Assembly: GCA_034432155.1 (NCBI GenBank)
Contig: DAOUCP010000072.1
Span: forward strand, 1-14,363
Origin: DAOUCP01 sp034432155
Lineage (GTDB): Bacteria; Chloroflexota; Anaerolineae; Epilineales; Epilineaceae
Direction of reading: 5' to 3'
DNA: 14,363 nt
In this document: in pieces, positions 11,800-14,363 of the stretch
How positions within the stretch are numbered: the stretch's first letter is position 1
Layout of the letters: each line of letters begins with the position of its first letter
The notes under the pieces: model-generated
What the model was told of the DNA's origin: nothing
What the model saw: only the letters and a program-made list of their open reading frames with translations
Database searches by the model: none
Position numbers and translations under genes: made by a program

Positions 11800-14363
11800 A
11801 GCACGTCCAGGGCGTGCCGCTTGTTGTCGCTCGCCAGCTCGCCGCTCGGGCCAACGCACGATGGGCAGCCGTTGGCGCAGGGGCAGTCGGCGATGAGCTC
11901 GCGCGCAGCGCAGAGGAGTCGGTCGTGAAGGTGGTATAGCTGCTCGCCGAAGCCGACCCCGGCTGCCACTCGCTCAAACACGGCGACCGTCGGCTTGCCG
12001 GTCCATGCGGCGTGGCTCTCCGACTGCACCGCCAGATCCCGGCGGTCGCACATCAGGAACAACGCGGCCAGGTGCCAGAGGGTGTGACCGATGCCGCTCA
12101 GGCCGCCTTGTAGGCCGAGAGTGCGCTCGGCGGCGCGATGGCAGGCCGGACAGAGGGTGATCAGGTTCTCGAGTGCGTTGGCCAGCCGATAGGCCTCGTT
12201 CTCGCCCGGTCGCCAGCCGAAGGTGTGGAAGGGCCGGACGTGGTGGACATCGTGGCTCCTTCCCGGCGGCTCCGGAATGTGGCAGACGGCGCATGCGTAG
12301 CCGTCACGGGCACGTGCCAGTTCCCGCTGCGCTTCCCAATTTGGGCCTCGGTCGCCGGAATAGGAGCGCCAGCGGCCGATCGCCGCCAGTTGGGCGATGG
12401 CCGGTTCCTCGAGGGTGAACCAGTACGCGCCAACGATGGAAACCCGCTCGGGCAGATCGATCGATCCCCAGCCGACCGTCTCGCCCGTCCGGAGCCGCAC
12501 CAAGCGGTACCCGACTGCCTTACTTCGGACTTCGAGCGCGCCGTGGTACACGCGAACCGCCTCCGCCTCGCGCTCGGCCACAACCTCTACCGGCCGCAAG
12601 GCGGTGTTGCTGCTGGCGACGCTGTAGACGAGACCCTCGTCGGGCACGACATAGGCTCGGCCGCCGTCCCAATCCAGGCGCTCGACGCGGTAGGCCAGCC
12701 CATCGTGGAGGTAGATTGCTCCCTCGTGCACGGTGACGGCCGCTGCATCCCGTTCCACCGTTCCCAGGATTTCCCCCGTCGTAGCGTTGTCTTCGTCGCC
12801 TGGCGACTGCACGACGATGGCCACCGGGGCCGGACCAGCCGACCGCAGGCTTACCTGGCCGGCGGGGTATGCACTGCCAAGCCAAAACCAGGTGCCATCG
12901 ACCTGTCGAGCTGCCTTCTCTGACTCAAGCGTCGCGAGCAGCTCGGCCAAGCGAGGGGCACTACGCGCCAGGGGACGTTCGATGGGCGGCGGGCTCGAGC
13001 GGTCCGGCAGCAAGCTTGCCACGGCCGCTGGGTGGCCGAAAGGCAGTGTCGCTTCGGCTGGACTCATGGGCAGCTCGAAGACGGCGCAGCGCACGTGGTC
13101 CAGCAGGATCAGGGGATTGTCGGGGTTGATCAGAGCGTGCTCTGGGGAGCGGCCGAAGAAGTAGTCGGGATGCCGGACGATGAACTGGTCCAGCGGGTCG
13201 GCGCCGGCAATCAGCACGGCGACGGCATGCTCGCCTCTGCGCCCGGCGCGCCCGGCCTGTTGCCAGGTGCTGGCAATCGTGCCGGGGTAGCCCACCAGGA
13301 TGCATGCCTCCAGGTCCCCGATGTCGATGCCCAGTTCGAGCGCGTTGGTGGCGACCACACCACGCAGGCTGCCATCGCGCAGCGCGGCCTCGATGCACCT
13401 TCGCTCGTGCGGCAGGTAGCCGGCGCGATAGCCACGCACGAGGGCTGTGGCGCCGGATTGGCGATCGGCGATGGCGTCGTGCAAGTGTCGGACCAAGAGC
13501 TCAGCCGCCTGGCGGCTGCGGCAGAAGACGATCGTCTGCACGCCGCCGGCGATGAAGTGACGCCCCAGGCCCTGTGCTGCCTGAAGGGCGCTCTGCCGCA
13601 GGTGCAACGCGGGATCGATCACCGGCGGGTTGTAGAAGAGGAAGCTCTTCGAACCTCTGGGTGCGCCATCCTCGTCAACGACGGTCACAGGGGCGCCGGC
13701 GAGCTGCTCGCCCAGGTCCTGGGGATTGGCAATGGTCGCCGACGTCAGGATGAACTGCGGGCGGCTCCCGTAGAAGGCGGCGATGCGCCGTAGGCGGCGC
13801 AGCACGTTCGCGGCGTGGCTGCCGAACACCCCACGGTACACGTGCGCCTCGTCCAGGACCACGTAACGCAGGCCAGCGAACAACCGCTGCCAGCGCGTGT
13901 GCTGCGGCAGGATGCCGGTGTGCAGCATGTCCGGATTGGTGAGCACCACGCCAGCCCCGCCGCGTACCAAAGCGCGGCTACCGCGCGGTGTGTCACCGTC
14001 GTACGCCGCGGCCTCAAGTACCCGCGCCGGCAGTGCCGACTGCCACCGTCGGAGTGCAGCGAGCTGGTCGTGCGCCAGAGCCTTGGTCGGGAAGATGAGG
14101 AGAGCAGTCGAGGCCGGGTCATCGAGTCGGGCCTGAAGGATTGGCAAGAGGTAGCAAAGGCTCTTGCCTGAGGCCGTACCGGTGGTGACCAGCACATGGC
14201 GACCGGCCAGGACCTCGGCGATCGCGAGTGCCTGGTGGCGGAACAGCCGGTCGATTGCCAGCTTGCCGGCTGCCGCGCGCAGCTCCGGCGCCACGCCCGG
14301 CGGCCAGTTGCCGTAGCGGGCCTCGACAGCCGGCAGATCCCGCGATAGGGCCACGTTGGCCGC
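11769..14363 (-). CDS. DEAD/DEAH helicase of MrfA/Hrq1 type with an inserted HNH nuclease motif (N-terminus probably cut by window edge)
   Basis: At least 861 aa from a GTG at 14354. The frame stays open to the window end and no ribosome site is visible, so the N-terminus probably lies outside. MrfA/Hrq1 proteins are 3'-5' DNA helicases with a C-terminal zinc (DUF1998/MZB) domain; Bacillus MrfA acts in mitomycin C repair. Numbered from that GTG: Walker A TASGKS (60-65), DEAH (168-171), SAT (205-207), 'GVVATNALELGIDIG' (332-346), 'QQAGRAGRRGE' (366-376). A beta-rich region covers about 490-650. An HNH motif follows at about 672-745: Cys688, Cys691, 'HDVHH' (701-705), Asn730, 'CPACH' (735-739). 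Next come the DUF1998 helix ('ALFLMCDRRDL') and the zinc Cys set 824, 826, 830, 833. The HNH insert is unusual. The stop lies within the 41-bp repeat array. Confidence 0.9.
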   Translation of the reverse strand, partial: AANVALSRDLPAVEARYGNWPPGVAPELRAAAGKLAIDRLFRHQALAIAEVLAGRHVLVTTGTASGKSLCYLLPILQARLDDPASTALLIFPTKALAHDQLAALRRWQSALPARVLEAAAYDGDTPRGSRALVRGGAGVVLTNPDMLHTGILPQHTRWQRLFAGLRYVVLDEAHVYRGVFGSHAANVLRRLRRIAAFYGSRPQFILTSATIANPQDLGEQLAGAPVTVVDEDGAPRGSKSFLFYNPPVIDPALHLRQSALQAAQGLGRHFIAGGVQTIVFCRSRQAAELLVRHLHDAIADRQSGATALVRGYRAGYLPHERRCIEAALRDGSLRGVVATNALELGIDIGDLEACILVGYPGTIASTWQQAGRAGRRGEHAVAVLIAGADPLDQFIVRHPDYFFGRSPEHALINPDNPLILLDHVRCAVFELPMSPAEATLPFGHPAAVASLLPDRSSPPPIERPLARSAPRLAELLATLESEKAARQVDGTWFWLGSAYPAGQVSLRSAGPAPVAIVVQSPGDEDNATTGEILGTVERDAAAVTVHEGAIYLHDGLAYRVERLDWDGGRAYVVPDEGLVYSVASSNTALRPVEVVAEREAEAVRVYHGALEVRSKAVGYRLVRLRTGETVGWGSIDLPERVSIVGAYWFTLEEPAIAQLAAIGRWRSYSGDRGPNWEAQRELARARDGYACAVCHIPEPPGRSHDVHHVRPFHTFGWRPGENEAYRLANALENLITLCPACHRAAERTLGLQGGLSGIGHTLWHLAALFLMCDRRDLAVQSESHAAWTGKPTVAVFERVAAGVGFGEQLYHLHDRLLCAARELIADCPCANGCPSCVGPSGELASDNKRHALDVLAVLMASHGR

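Overview
The window is a GC-rich piece of bacterial chromosome. I infer Chloroflexota (Anaerolineae/Caldilineae-like). The reasons are several exported proteins with Thr/Pro-rich linkers, a 'YLPLLLN/YLPSLWN' motif just after two signal peptides, and a 69-aa protein of the 'W-x-G-x-(V/I)-Q-(D/H)-x-x-[ST]-G-x-x-x-Y-F' kind. These are patterns I remember as common in that phylum; no marker gene here proves the taxon.

Layout from left to right. Positions 70-2831 hold two minus-strand genes: a 69-aa protein, then a 797-aa exported protein made of about four beta-rich repeats and a C-terminal proprotein-convertase P domain, with no protease domain. Positions 3108-4762 (minus) are a decayed gene for a roughly 550-aa exported propeller-type surface protein, with five in-frame TAG codons and three frameshifts. 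Upstream of it is a small three-helix membrane protein (4833-5234, minus). From a divergent 139-bp region runs a long plus-strand gene (5374-7677) that fuses a complete RarA/MgsA AAA+ ATPase to a degenerate methyltransferase-like domain. Two translationally coupled paralogous exported proteins follow (7839-8909 and 8906-9955, plus).

The right third is on the minus strand. An IMP dehydrogenase/GMP reductase-family gene (9942-11444) overlaps the preceding plus-strand gene tail to tail by 14 bp. Its leader can fold into a nested RNA structure that touches the Shine-Dalgarno, and upstream of that lies a tandem array of 41-bp units carrying a palindrome. The array starts inside the 3' end of the next gene (11769 to the window edge), a DEAD/DEAH helicase of the MrfA/Hrq1 type with an HNH nuclease motif inserted before its C-terminal zinc domain.

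The genes do not form one pathway. There is an envelope/exported-protein set (70-4762 and 7839-9955), two DNA-maintenance proteins with unusual fusions (RarA-MTase-like and helicase-HNH), and one purine enzyme. The best leads are the helicase-HNH fusion, the 41-bp palindrome array next to the guaB leader, the RarA C-terminal fusion, and the missing Arg-Tyr dyad in the IMPDH-family enzyme. I did not find a CRISPR array, tRNA, rRNA, IS element or recognisable defence island.
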